From DATBGS01 sp036557885 (GTDB lineage Bacteria; Chloroflexota; Ktedonobacteria; Ktedonobacterales; DATBGS01): a DNA stretch of 11,015 nucleotides. Below the pieces are notes generated by a model. It had not been told where the DNA came from. It was given only the letters and a program-made list of their open reading frames with translations, and searched no databases. A program made the translations under genes and the position numbers. Each line of letters opens with the position of its first letter. Position 1 is the first letter of the stretch. Positions 1 to 7,389 of this stretch are shown here, one piece after another. The stretch lies in the NCBI GenBank assembly GCA_036557885.1, contig DATBGS010000128.1, forward strand, positions 1 through 11,015. The letters are read 5' to 3'.

Positions 1-1
1 C

Positions 2-41
2 CCCTCCTGACAGGTCAACACCACTCATCAGGAGGGTTTTT
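2..41 (+). terminator. Terminator-like hairpin overlapping the next gene's ribosome binding site
   Basis: A perfect 9-bp inverted repeat, CCCTCCTGA at 2-10 and TCAGGAGGG at 28-36, encloses a 17-nt loop and is followed directly by five T residues (37-41). This is the form of an intrinsic terminator, presumably for a gene left of the window. The 3' arm also contains the AGGAGG Shine-Dalgarno sequence of the gene starting at 45, so in a read-through transcript the hairpin would hide that site. Whether it works as terminator, translational switch or both is inference. Confidence 0.6.
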
Positions 42-44
42 CGT

Positions 45-671
45 ATGTTGACGTTCGAGCATCCCCATCTCAAGCCGGAGTACCTCCAGGCGGCTAAAGC
101 CGCGCCGCCTCCGCCCGCCGAGCCGTTCCCGCGCCAACGCAAGGGTCCACGTCCCATCAGCATCCTGGGTGTGCATCTGCCCATGCTGCCCGTCAAGATG
201 TTCCCCTATTTCGTGATTCTTCAGGTCTGCGCCGCGATTGAAGCCTGCCACCGGTATATGGAGGAGCAGGGCATCATGCTCTCGATTCGCTACGGCTCGA
301 AGTCGTCGGTGTATGACATAGACGCGCCCTGGGCGGCGTACACGACGTTCGGGCTGGGGCGGCAGCCTGATGAGAAGCTGCGGCGGCTGCTAGGCTACGA
401 GGTGGAGCGCATGCAGCGCATCCATGAGACGACGCTGGAGACGATCACGCCCTACGAACGCCAGGTGACGACGTTGATTGCCGCCCACGCGCTCACCCAG
501 GTGTACCGCGAGATTCGCAAGCGGCACAAGGCAGCGGTGGCGCGGGCATGGCTGCAAGAGGAGTTGGACGCGATGCGCAAGCACGCAGAGCGGCTGGCGG
601 AGTTCTGGCAGGCGGGAGGAGGCAGGCAGGGGCTGCGCATGCAGGAGGTGCTGGCACGCCAGCGGAGGTAG
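45..671 (+). CDS. Hypothetical protein, 208 aa
   Basis: I do not recognise a family. The ATG at 45 has a consensus AGGAGG at 30-35, nine bases upstream, which fixes the start. The product begins with a Pro/Ala-rich, basic segment (about residues 15-37). A mixed hydrophobic core follows, including GVHLPMLPVKMFPYFVILQV around residues 42-61. The C-terminal half (about 108-208) is rich in Glu, Arg and Ala and looks helical, possibly coiled coil, with repeated LRR/VERMQRI/RKRHKA stretches. There is no signal peptide and no clear transmembrane helix, so it is probably cytoplasmic. It stands alone on the plus strand, converges on the methyltransferase gene, and stops just before a cluster of GC-rich repeats. 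Codon usage matches the neighbours. Function unknown. Confidence 0.75.
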   Translation: MLTFEHPHLKPEYLQAAKAAPPPPAEPFPRQRKGPRPISILGVHLPMLPVKMFPYFVILQVCAAIEACHRYMEEQGIMLSIRYGSKSSVYDIDAPWAAYTTFGLGRQPDEKLRRLLGYEVERMQRIHETTLETITPYERQVTTLIAAHALTQVYREIRKRHKAAVARAWLQEELDAMRKHAERLAEFWQAGGGRQGLRMQEVLARQRR

Positions 672-675
672 GGGA

Positions 676-775
676 CGGCCCGCCAGGGTCGGCGGGGCTA
701 CAGGCGGGACGGCCCGGCGCGGTGGCCGGGGCTACAGGCGGGACGGCCCGGCTGGAAGCCGGGGCTACAGGCGGG
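676..775 (+). repeat. Three tandem GGGGCTACAGGCGGG repeat units
   Basis: Units begin at 694, 728 and 761, a period of 33-34 bp. The first two are identical over 25 bp (694-718 and 728-752). The third keeps the first 15 bases and then diverges into the methyltransferase coding end. A related head, CCCGCCAGGGTCGGC, precedes the first unit. The cluster fills the gap between two convergent genes, and its last unit supplies the stop codon (CTA at 765-767 on the plus strand) of the minus-strand methyltransferase. Other copies of the family lie near 7301-7374, 7716-7772 and 8983-9009. Confidence 0.8.
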
Positions 776-1658
776 TTTTCACGGCCCAGAGGTAGGCCAT
801 TGCCATGCGCCAGGTGCCACGCCCGCCTTCCACCAGCGGGCGCAGGTAGGCGGTGAAGCGCTCGGCTTCTTCTGGGGTCAGCGCTTCGCGCATGGCTTCC
901 TCCAGCGTGGGCACCAGCGGGTTTGGCGAACTCTGCACAAAGCCATCCCACGCCCTGGGGTTGGCCGGTTTCACCTCTGCCTGCAAGTCCAGATGGACCT
1001 CTGGGAAGCCTGCTTTTTCGGCAAAGGCGAACAGATCGCGCTCGTCAAAGTCGAGCATGGCGTTGGTTGCATTGGCGCGGCTCTGCGCGTAGAGGGCCAG
1101 CACCTTCATGCCAATCGGCAGGATGGGCGCGAGGTCGTATTCCATAAAGCGCTGGTCCGCGCCAGTGAGCGAGAAGCGGTTAATCGGCTCAAACAGGGAG
1201 ATACGCCCGCCGGGTTTGAGGACGCGGTAGCATTCGTTGAAGACGCGCTGTTTGTCTTGCACGTAGATCAGGACTGAGCGCGTGGTGATGACATCCACCG
1301 AGGCATCGGCCAGCGCGCTCAGATCATCCGCCGGAGCCAGGAGAAACCGGCAGCGTTCCAGCACGCCCATCTGTTCGGCCAGGACGCGGGAGTGATCCAG
1401 CAAATCCTGCGAGATGTCGCTAAAGATGACGGTGCCGCGTTCGCCCAGGCGCTCCAGCGCGCCAAAGGCAATCAGGCCGGTGCCAGTGCCCAGGTCCAGC
1501 AGCGTTTCGCCTTCTTTGAGGCTGGCATGCGCCAGCACCTGATCGCGGTAGGCTTCCAGGTTTTTGAGCAAGGTCTGGCGCGTTGCCAGGTCGCCACCAT
1601 CGCGGCGCTGCAACAGCCACTGCGCCCATTGGTCTTGCAAATGAAGTGGTTTAGACAT
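765..1658 (-). CDS. Class I SAM-dependent methyltransferase, 297 aa
   Basis: Transfers a methyl group from S-adenosylmethionine to an unknown acceptor, in the cytoplasm. The Rossmann-fold signature is clear: motif I LLDLGTGTG at about residues 53-61, an acidic residue ending the next strand (FSDIS, D81), the APADDLS segment near 108-114, the motif around SVDVITTRSVLIYV at 120-133, and RVLKPGGRISLFEP at 145-158. This arrangement is of the UbiE/Methyltransf_11 type. The C-terminal 130 residues carry no motif I can tie to a substrate. I chose the ATG at 1658 because AGGAAG lies upstream at a good distance. A GTG at 1703 would add 15 residues and overlap the upstream gene. It is probably co-transcribed with the GNAT gene, 28 bp upstream. 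Its stop codon lies inside a dispersed repeat. The family is secure, the substrate is not. Confidence 0.9.
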   Translation of the reverse strand: MSKPLHLQDQWAQWLLQRRDGGDLATRQTLLKNLEAYRDQVLAHASLKEGETLLDLGTGTGLIAFGALERLGERGTVIFSDISQDLLDHSRVLAEQMGVLERCRFLLAPADDLSALADASVDVITTRSVLIYVQDKQRVFNECYRVLKPGGRISLFEPINRFSLTGADQRFMEYDLAPILPIGMKVLALYAQSRANATNAMLDFDERDLFAFAEKAGFPEVHLDLQAEVKPANPRAWDGFVQSSPNPLVPTLEEAMREALTPEEAERFTAYLRPLVEGGRGTWRMAMAYLWAVKTRL

Positions 1659-1680
1659 AGATGTCTTCCTGGCTAACAGA
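1659..1680 (-). promoter_or_regulatory. Ribosome binding site deciding the methyltransferase start
   Basis: On the minus strand AGGAAG precedes the ATG at 1658 with a spacer of about six bases (GCCAGGAAGACATCTATG). No comparable purine-rich site precedes the alternative GTG at 1703, which lies within the GNAT coding end. This supports a 297-aa rather than a 312-aa product. Confidence 0.6.
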
Positions 1681-1686
1681 GGCTTC

Positions 1687-2562
1687 CTAGCAAGAAGTCT
1701 CACGAGATGATGACTGGTTCTCGCTCACCCAGTAATAGTTGTAGACCGTTGTTTCGCGGAAGCCACAGGCGCGGTAGACGCTGATGGCGCGGTTGTTGTC
1801 TGTTTCGACCTCCAGGCTGATGGGCTGGTGGCCCTGCGCCAGCAAGCGCTGGCACATCTGGAAGAGTATCTGGCGGCCAATGCCCCGGCCCTGGTGCGTG
1901 CGCAGCACCCCAAAGCCGTAGATACCTGCCCTGGGCGGCTCATAGACCACTTTCAGGGTGCCCACTGGCGCGCCGTCCGAGAGCGCCAGATAAAACTGCT
2001 CGTTGTGGAGCGCCATGCTCTCAACGACGTTTTCGTGGGCCATTTCTACCGGGTCGCCAAAACTTTCCGCGAGAATCTCCGTCAGAAGCTCTACGTCTTC
2101 GGGGCCAGCCTCCTGAAGCTGGATAGGCAGGTCATTAGGCGGAGTTTCCCTCAGCGTCTCCAAGATCATGCGATACTCGCCAAAGGCATGCTGGCCGTTC
2201 TGCGCCGCGACAAACCCCTGGCCGCTGGATGAGTTGGCTTCGCAGATGAGCAGCAGTTGGGGATGGTGGCGTCGCCCGGCCTCTTCCAGCGCCGCCGTCA
2301 GGAGCTTGCGCCCGATGCCCCGACGACGGCTATCGGGATGCACCATGCCGCACACTTCATCGCCATCCAGCGCCGAGTAGCCCACCAGCCGACCATCGGC
2401 ATAGCACAGAAACGCGGATGGCTCTGTGCTCTGGTCGAGGGGAAAGGCCAGCTTGAGGTCCAGTCCCTCGCGCTGGTTGCAGAGCGCGGCAAGCGCCTGG
2501 ACCTCGCCAACTTCTTCCAGGCTGAGCGTTGTTTTTGCCACTAATACCGGGCGCGTGTGCAT
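1687..2562 (-). CDS. Tandem GNAT-family N-acetyltransferase, 291 aa
   Basis: Two GNAT domains in one chain, predicted to transfer acetyl groups from acetyl-CoA to an amine or peptide. The N-terminal domain (about 1-135) has the acetyl-CoA pyrophosphate-binding loop VHPDSRRRGIGRKLL near residues 74-88. The C-terminal domain (about 147-280) has VLRTHQGRGIGRQIL near 219-233 and ends with the typical LEVETDNNRAISVYRACGF (250-268). The N-terminal domain lacks an equally clear N-x-x-A-x-x-Y-x-x-x-G-F ending, so the second domain may be the main catalytic one. Mycothiol synthase MshD has the same tandem layout, but nothing here shows that substrate. The ATG at 2562 has only a weak purine-rich site (AAAGAG) upstream. 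It is the first gene of a probable two-gene unit with the methyltransferase. Confidence 0.9.
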   Translation of the reverse strand: MHTRPVLVAKTTLSLEEVGEVQALAALCNQREGLDLKLAFPLDQSTEPSAFLCYADGRLVGYSALDGDEVCGMVHPDSRRRGIGRKLLTAALEEAGRRHHPQLLLICEANSSSGQGFVAAQNGQHAFGEYRMILETLRETPPNDLPIQLQEAGPEDVELLTEILAESFGDPVEMAHENVVESMALHNEQFYLALSDGAPVGTLKVVYEPPRAGIYGFGVLRTHQGRGIGRQILFQMCQRLLAQGHQPISLEVETDNNRAISVYRACGFRETTVYNYYWVSENQSSSRETSC

Positions 2563-2597
2563 ATGTGTGAACTCTTTCTCTGCGCAGTGTTTTCTCT

Positions 2598-2606
2598 ATT
2601 TTAGCA
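2598..2606 (-). promoter_or_regulatory. Candidate extended -10 promoter for the GNAT gene
   Basis: Read on the minus strand this is TGCTAAAAT, an extended -10 element, about 35 bases before the ATG at 2562. I see no good -35 at the expected distance, which is compatible with an extended -10 promoter but leaves the call tentative. Confidence 0.4.
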
Positions 2607-2642
2607 GAGTTTTTGAGGCATGGGGGGTGGAGTTTGGGTGGA

Positions 2643-2660
2643 GTGTGAAAAGGTTCACAC
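2643..2660. promoter_or_regulatory. Perfect palindrome GTGTGAA-N4-TTCACAC, candidate operator
   Basis: A 7-bp perfect inverted repeat with a 4-bp centre lies between the candidate divergent promoters of the GNAT gene and the large membrane protein. An extra half site GTGTGAA occurs at 2565-2571, next to the GNAT start codon, and a partial one (TTCACA) at 2664-2669. This suggests a dimeric repressor site. Five T residues follow on the plus strand, so it could alternatively act as a small terminator, though no plus-strand gene lies immediately upstream. Confidence 0.4.
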
Positions 2661-2685
2661 TTTTTCACAGGAGAATTGCCCAAAC

Positions 2686-2715
2686 TGAAACGTAATTCAT
2701 AGCGAGAGATAAAAT
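2686..2715 (+). promoter_or_regulatory. Candidate promoter for the large membrane protein gene
   Basis: TAAAAT at 2710-2715 resembles a -10 element. TGAAAC at 2686-2691 is a weak -35 with an 18-bp spacer. It would give a leader of about 115 nt before the ATG at 2838. No other plus-strand candidate in the 275-bp divergent gap looks better. Confidence 0.3.
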
Positions 2716-2837
2716 AGCAACCATCCAGGCAACCAATCTTCCCGCCGCAGCCCCTTGACCTGTTGTAACCGAGAAGCCCGTGTCGTCGTTGTTGGGTACA
2801 TGACGAAAAGCTGCTCGCCCCCAAAAGGAGGCATACG

Positions 2838-5800
2838 ATGAATATGATTGGACTCAGATGCCCCCAATGCCAAACGGTGTCGCCTGCGAACGCGCTCTAT
2901 TGCTCGCTCTGCGGGGAGGCGATTGGCAAGGAACTGGTGACAGAATTGCGTGGACTGGCGAAGGTGCTGAGTGATCTGGATGAGCGTATTGCAGAGGGCC
3001 TGGGTGCGCAGACCATCGTGGAGCTGCGCGATGAGTATGCCGCGCACTACCGGCGCATCCGCCGGGCGCCCTCCAAAGAGGGCAAGACCGCTGGCGCGAT
3101 GACCAGGCCGCTGCCCAGCGCGCAGACGGGCGGCTTCAAGAAGACGTTGCTGACTCCGGCGACGCCTCCGCCACTGCCGACGGCGCAGGCCGACCCGCTG
3201 ACGCAGGTACCCGTCCGGCCTCCCAACGCTCCAATGCCCGCTGTGCCTCGTGCCCCGCTGGGTCAGGCGGCGTCCGTGTTGCCAAGGCAGCCGCTCGGTT
3301 CTTCCATGCCATCCATGCCGCCAACACCACAGGCCAGCGCTGCCCAGGCCATGCCTCAGCCCCAGCGACATACGTTTTCCTGGCGCGCGTTCATTAGCGA
3401 CCAGGCCATTGCGATTATGGCGTATCTCGGCGGTTTTCTGGCGCTGGTGGCTGTGCTGACCTTTGTGGTCAGCCAGGGCCAGAGCTATCCCTTACAAAGC
3501 CTGGCCGTAATCTGCGCGCTCTATCTTGCCTTTGGCGGGTTGGGGCTGGCGCTGCGCCACAGCGCTGATCTGCGGACGGTGCGGCGCGTGTATCTGGGCG
3601 TGTTTGCGTTTATGACGCCGCTGGTGATGCTGGCGATCTATCGCTTTGCGCTGAAGGATTTCAATGTGCCGGTGTCGGCCATGCTGTGTATTTCGGCGCT
3701 GTACGCGGCCATTGTCTATCTGGCGCTGACGATAGAAACGCGCTTTGCGACGTACGCCTATCTGGGCTGGACTTCGCTGATTGTTTCGGCGCTGGCGATT
3801 GTGCCCTGGATCAATAGCTCGCTGCGCGCGGAAGTGACGCTGAACTGGTGGGGCTTTGTGCTGGGCGTGCTGGTGCTGGTGCTGCTGACGCCGCGCCTGC
3901 TGCGCGGGAGGGTTCCGGGGTTTGATCTGCTGCACGAGCCAGCCACACAGCTCGCGGTGCTGGCGACGTTTCCGCTGGTGGTGGCGGTGCAGGTGTTTGG
4001 CGCGATTGGCTTGAATCAGACGGTGGACTACACCGCATTTCCCAACATTTATGTGGACGCGGCGGCGCTGGCGCTGAGCGCCTGCGTGCAGGTGCCGGTG
4101 ACGCTGGCCTGGCGGCGCGCGGTGCCAGGCTGGAAGCCGCAGTGGGGCCAGGTCGTTATTGATGTGATTGATGGCTTTAACGCGGTCTTCTTTGCTGAGG
4201 CGGTAGGCGGCGTGGCGCTCTGGATTGGCGCGAATGGGGATGGCATGGCGCGGGTGCTGGCGGCTACGGCGCTGCTGGAGTTTGGGCTGGCCTTCTGGAT
4301 GTCGCAGCGGCAACCCCAGCGGCGGGAACTGCGCGTGTTTCTGGAGTTTCTGGCGGTGGGCCTGATCTGTGGCGGCGCGGTGGTTGTGCTGTATAACCCC
4401 ACTCCCAACTGGACGCTGATTACCTCGCTGAGCGCGGCGCTGGTTGTGACCGTTGGCTCCGCGCTGATTGATAGCCCGGCGTGGCTGCTGGCAAGCGGCT
4501 TCTTCCTGAGCGAGAACTATTACCAGCTAGGGCTGGCGGTCCTGCCCAGGGGATTGTTCCTGGGGCATCTGTCGCAGTTCTGGGTGGGATTGGTGCTGGC
4601 GCTGTGGGCGGTGGCGCTCTGGCTGGGCACGCGGGCGGAGACGCGCCGACTGGTCGGGCCGGTCTATGTGGTGGCGCTGGCAAACGCGCTCTATACGCTG
4701 CCAATGCTGCTGGGGCAAAGCACCACCTATCAGGTGGAGGTGCTGCTGGTCTTTATGGCGGCGGCCTTCAGCGCGGGCCTGCGCGAGCGCAAGCCTGGGC
4801 TGGCAAATCCGGTGGTGGGCTTCTTTGGCCTGCTGGTGGCGCTGCCCTATCTGCTGGAAAATCTGCGCTTCTTCGGTGGCTCTGTGCCTGTCATTCAGGA
4901 TAACAGCACGCTGCACGAGGTTTTTCTGGCGCTGGGACTGGCGGCGGCGGCGCTGGCGGTGCGGCGGCTCCTGGGGCGCACCTGGGCGGTCACGCTGTAT
5001 CTGGTGGCGCTGTGGACAGTGGCGCTGGCTGGCCTGAAAAGCGCGTTTCACACCACAGTTTTGCCCGATTGGTACGCGGCGACGGGCATCCCCTTTATGG
5101 CCTGGGTGCTGCTGTTCTTCTCGGCGCTTGCATACGTGGTGGCACTCTGGGAAAAGCAGGTGCTGGCGACGGTGGTGGCCGGGGCGCTGGCGTTCTGGGC
5201 CATCGCGCTTGTCGCCAGCCCAACGGCGGGCATGCTGCTGATCTTTGGCCTGATCGGGGCGGGCGTGGTGCTGCGGGCGTGGCGTGGACCCTGGTGGGGC
5301 ATTGCCTGGCAGCTTGCGGCGGCGGTGGGCGTGCGGCTGGTGGTGCCACGCCTGGAGGCGCTGCCCGGCGGGTCGTGGTGGCAGGTGGGCTTTTTGCTGG
5401 CGGTGGCGCTGTGCGCCTATCTGGTGGCGGTGCAGGAAGAACAGCCCATTTTGAGCGGCGTGGCGGTGGTCTACGCGGTAATCGGCGCCTGGTTCATCCA
5501 GGGCAGCCAGCAGTTTGCGCTAACGGTTGGCCTGACCTTTGTGCTGGCGGCGCCGGGCGTGGTGCTGCGCGTGCCGCCGTTCCGGGGCAATGTGCGCCGC
5601 GAATGGGCCTACGCGCCGTACGCGGCGGCGATGGGCGTCTCGTTCCTGGCCTGCACGCGGGTCGTGCCCTTCAATGCGAATACGCTGGAAGCGCTGCTGC
5701 TGGTCTTTGCGGCGGTGGCGTATGTGCTGGTGGTGCTGGAGGGTGAGCCGTTTGGCGGGGTAATTCCGACGCTCTACGCGATGGCGAGCGTGTTTGTGCA

Positions 5801-6932
5801 GCGAGACGCCCACGCCCTGCTGCCGCTGGCGCTCTCTTTTGCGGTGCTGGCGCTGATTGCCGGGCGCGTGGCCGGTGGGCGCTGGTCCTGGCCGTTTTAT
5901 GTGGCGGCGGTGACGGCTTCCCTGGCGACGGTGGCTTTTGGCGCTTCCTCTCCCCAATTTGAGGCGATGGCGCTGACGCTGCTGGCGCTGATGACCTATG
6001 TGATTGCGGCGGTGGAATCGCGGCCCGAAGTGCTGACGGTGGCGCTGGTGCTGGGCGTGCCCGCGCTGGCAACGGACGTACACGCGCTGCATCTGGAGAG
6101 CTGGCAGGCAACGCTGGCCTTTGTCGGGCTGGGCTGGCTGTATCAGTTTGCCAGGGAAATCTGGGTGCGCCTGCCCTGGCTGCATCTCAACACGGCTGCC
6201 TGGTGGGTTGCCGGACTTGACCCAGCGGAAGCCAGATACAGAAGTGACCCGCGCCGCATCGGAGCCTGGATTCATCTGGTTGTCGGGCTGGTGGTGGCTG
6301 CCGGAGCGGTGCTGCTGGCGCTGGGCGCGGCGGGCGCGTTTGAGGTTGGCAGTTCGCAAACGCTGGTGATATGTGTGGCGTTGATCTTGCTGGGTGGCAT
6401 GCTCGCGCTTTTGACGCGCCTGCCGGGGTTCCATGTGATCTGGTACCTGAGCGGGCTGCTGACGGCTCTGGCGGTGACATGGCTGCTGCGCTGGCTGGGC
6501 GCAGACAATGTGCAGGCGTATGTGGTGGTCCCAGGAAGTTATCTGTTGATTATCGGCACGTTCCTGCCGGGAGATCAGCGCGTGCCCGATGCTCTGTCTT
6601 TGGGCAAACTGGCGACGCTTTCGGGGTCGCTGCTGCTGCTGCTGCCAACGCTGTACCAGTGCTATAACCCGGAGCCAAACTTCACCTATGAAATGGTGCT
6701 GCTCTTTGAGTCGCTGGTGATTCTGGCGCTGGGCGTGGGCATGCGCTGGCGCTCGCTGATTCTGACCGGCTCGGCGTTTGTGGGCGTTGCGGCGATCAGC
6801 GCGGTAGTGCTGGCGCTCAACAAGGGCGCGCCAATTCCGCTGGTGGTTGGGTCTATCGCGCTGGTTTTGATTGGCGTGGCGACCTGGCTGAGCCTGCGCC
6901 GCCGCCGGATGGTGGGGCGCGTAGGGGAATAG
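2838..6932 (+). CDS. Giant zinc-ribbon polytopic membrane protein, 1364 aa (SCO7613-like)
   Basis: The start is firm: AAGGAGG at 2825-2831, six bases before the ATG. Residues 8-25 form a zinc ribbon, CPQC then CSLC thirteen residues apart including the linker. A short charged helical stretch (about 33-75) follows, then a Pro/Ala/Gln-rich linker (about 85-182). From about residue 187 to 1350 the protein is almost continuous hydrophobic helices, probably more than thirty, rich in Leu, Ala, Val and Trp, ending in a basic cytoplasmic tail (RRRRM). The layout resembles large membrane proteins annotated in Actinobacteria and Chloroflexi as SCO7613 C-terminal domain proteins, whose role is not known to me. 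The hydrophobic part contains diverged repeats of a helix ending in AYxVAxxExxP-like sequence. No catalytic motif is visible. The VOC gene follows after 6 bp, so the two are probably co-translated. Real gene is near certain; family name moderate. Confidence 0.9.
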   Translation: MNMIGLRCPQCQTVSPANALYCSLCGEAIGKELVTELRGLAKVLSDLDERIAEGLGAQTIVELRDEYAAHYRRIRRAPSKEGKTAGAMTRPLPSAQTGGFKKTLLTPATPPPLPTAQADPLTQVPVRPPNAPMPAVPRAPLGQAASVLPRQPLGSSMPSMPPTPQASAAQAMPQPQRHTFSWRAFISDQAIAIMAYLGGFLALVAVLTFVVSQGQSYPLQSLAVICALYLAFGGLGLALRHSADLRTVRRVYLGVFAFMTPLVMLAIYRFALKDFNVPVSAMLCISALYAAIVYLALTIETRFATYAYLGWTSLIVSALAIVPWINSSLRAEVTLNWWGFVLGVLVLVLLTPRLLRGRVPGFDLLHEPATQLAVLATFPLVVAVQVFGAIGLNQTVDYTAFPNIYVDAAALALSACVQVPVTLAWRRAVPGWKPQWGQVVIDVIDGFNAVFFAEAVGGVALWIGANGDGMARVLAATALLEFGLAFWMSQRQPQRRELRVFLEFLAVGLICGGAVVVLYNPTPNWTLITSLSAALVVTVGSALIDSPAWLLASGFFLSENYYQLGLAVLPRGLFLGHLSQFWVGLVLALWAVALWLGTRAETRRLVGPVYVVALANALYTLPMLLGQSTTYQVEVLLVFMAAAFSAGLRERKPGLANPVVGFFGLLVALPYLLENLRFFGGSVPVIQDNSTLHEVFLALGLAAAALAVRRLLGRTWAVTLYLVALWTVALAGLKSAFHTTVLPDWYAATGIPFMAWVLLFFSALAYVVALWEKQVLATVVAGALAFWAIALVASPTAGMLLIFGLIGAGVVLRAWRGPWWGIAWQLAAAVGVRLVVPRLEALPGGSWWQVGFLLAVALCAYLVAVQEEQPILSGVAVVYAVIGAWFIQGSQQFALTVGLTFVLAAPGVVLRVPPFRGNVRREWAYAPYAAAMGVSFLACTRVVPFNANTLEALLLVFAAVAYVLVVLEGEPFGGVIPTLYAMASVFVQRDAHALLPLALSFAVLALIAGRVAGGRWSWPFYVAAVTASLATVAFGASSPQFEAMALTLLALMTYVIAAVESRPEVLTVALVLGVPALATDVHALHLESWQATLAFVGLGWLYQFAREIWVRLPWLHLNTAAWWVAGLDPAEARYRSDPRRIGAWIHLVVGLVVAAGAVLLALGAAGAFEVGSSQTLVICVALILLGGMLALLTRLPGFHVIWYLSGLLTALAVTWLLRWLGADNVQAYVVVPGSYLLIIGTFLPGDQRVPDALSLGKLATLSGSLLLLLPTLYQCYNPEPNFTYEMVLLFESLVILALGVGMRWRSLILTGSAFVGVAAISAVVLALNKGAPIPLVVGSIALVLIGVATWLSLRRRRMVGRVGE

Positions 6933-6938
6933 GAAGAT

Positions 6939-7304
6939 ATGAGGAACCAGATTGCTGAAGTTGCCTGCTTTACCGCAGATGTCGCGCTTCTGGCGGAGTT
7001 TTACGAGCAGGTCTTGGGCGTGGAGCCATCGGTCTGCTCAGACGGCATGGCCCTCTTCGAGTTAAGCGGCCTCTCGCTGCTGATTCACCAGGGCATGCCG
7101 CAGACGACGGGCCAGCCGCCCAACGAAGACCATCTGGCGGTGGCCGTTGCGGATGTGGACCGCGCCTGCGCCGCGCTGCGCGACCAGGGCTTTGCGCTGG
7201 TGCTGGAGCCGCACAACTACGAGTGGGGCCGCTCAGCCTATCTGCGCGACCCCGATGGCCGCTTGATTGAGCTACAGGATATTGGTCAGGCAAGCGGTTT
7301 GTAG
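6939..7304 (+). CDS. VOC-superfamily (glyoxalase/dioxygenase fold) protein, 121 aa
   Basis: A single VOC domain of usual length, made of two beta-alpha-beta-beta-beta modules. Module one is VACFTADVALLAEFYEQVLG (residues 8-27). Module two is DHLAVAVADVDRACAALRDQG (64-84), ending in SAYLRDPDGRLIELQD (99-114). By alignment with the family pattern, the metal-ligand positions would be E7 (where many members have His), H65 and E111. This is compatible with a metal-dependent enzyme, but similar proteins also serve as binding or resistance proteins, so the substrate is open. The ATG lies 6 bp after the stop of the membrane protein gene, with GGGGA and GGAAG purine stretches straddling that stop, which suggests translational coupling. 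Its TAG stop falls in the tail of a dispersed repeat unit. Confidence 0.87.
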   Translation: MRNQIAEVACFTADVALLAEFYEQVLGVEPSVCSDGMALFELSGLSLLIHQGMPQTTGQPPNEDHLAVAVADVDRACAALRDQGFALVLEPHNYEWGRSAYLRDPDGRLIELQDIGQASGL

Positions 7305-7374
7305 CGCGGGCTGCCAGCCCGCTGCCCGGCACCCTAAGACAGAAGGGCACAGGGGACGCCGGGGCTACAAGCAG
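7301..7374. repeat. Two oppositely oriented GCTAC-tail repeat units
   Basis: The left unit (7301-7326) reads on the minus strand as a GCGGGCT/AGCCCGC hairpin followed by GCGCTAC. Its tail contains the TAG stop of the VOC gene (7302-7304). The right unit (about 7352-7374, GGACGCCGGGGCTACAAGCAG) points the other way and ends just before the ribosome binding site of the next gene. Together they fill nearly all of the 85-bp gap. Confidence 0.65.
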
Positions 7375-7389
7375 CAAAAGGATGGGCGT

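Noticed and set aside
694..775. Tandem repeats as a CRISPR array
   Set aside because: Only three units with spacers of about 8-9 bp, no cas genes, and the same sequence is dispersed singly elsewhere.
493..951. Minus-strand open frame of 152 codons
   Set aside because: It spans the opposite strand of the 208-aa gene, the repeat cluster and part of the methyltransferase. Its Pro/Ala/Arg-rich composition is typical of GC-rich shadow frames.
3492..4313. Minus-strand frame of 273 codons opposite the giant membrane protein
   Set aside because: Gln/Arg/His-rich translation mirroring hydrophobic codons; no ribosome site or motif. The same holds for 5520-6434.
5012..5746. Plus-strand Gly-rich frame inside the giant membrane protein gene
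   Set aside because: Out-of-frame reading of GCG/CTG-rich codons; Gly/Ala-rich with no domain.
7267..7389. Upstream extension of the 95-aa gene
   Set aside because: It would overlap the VOC gene and translate intergenic repeats; the ATG at 7390 has its own ribosome site.
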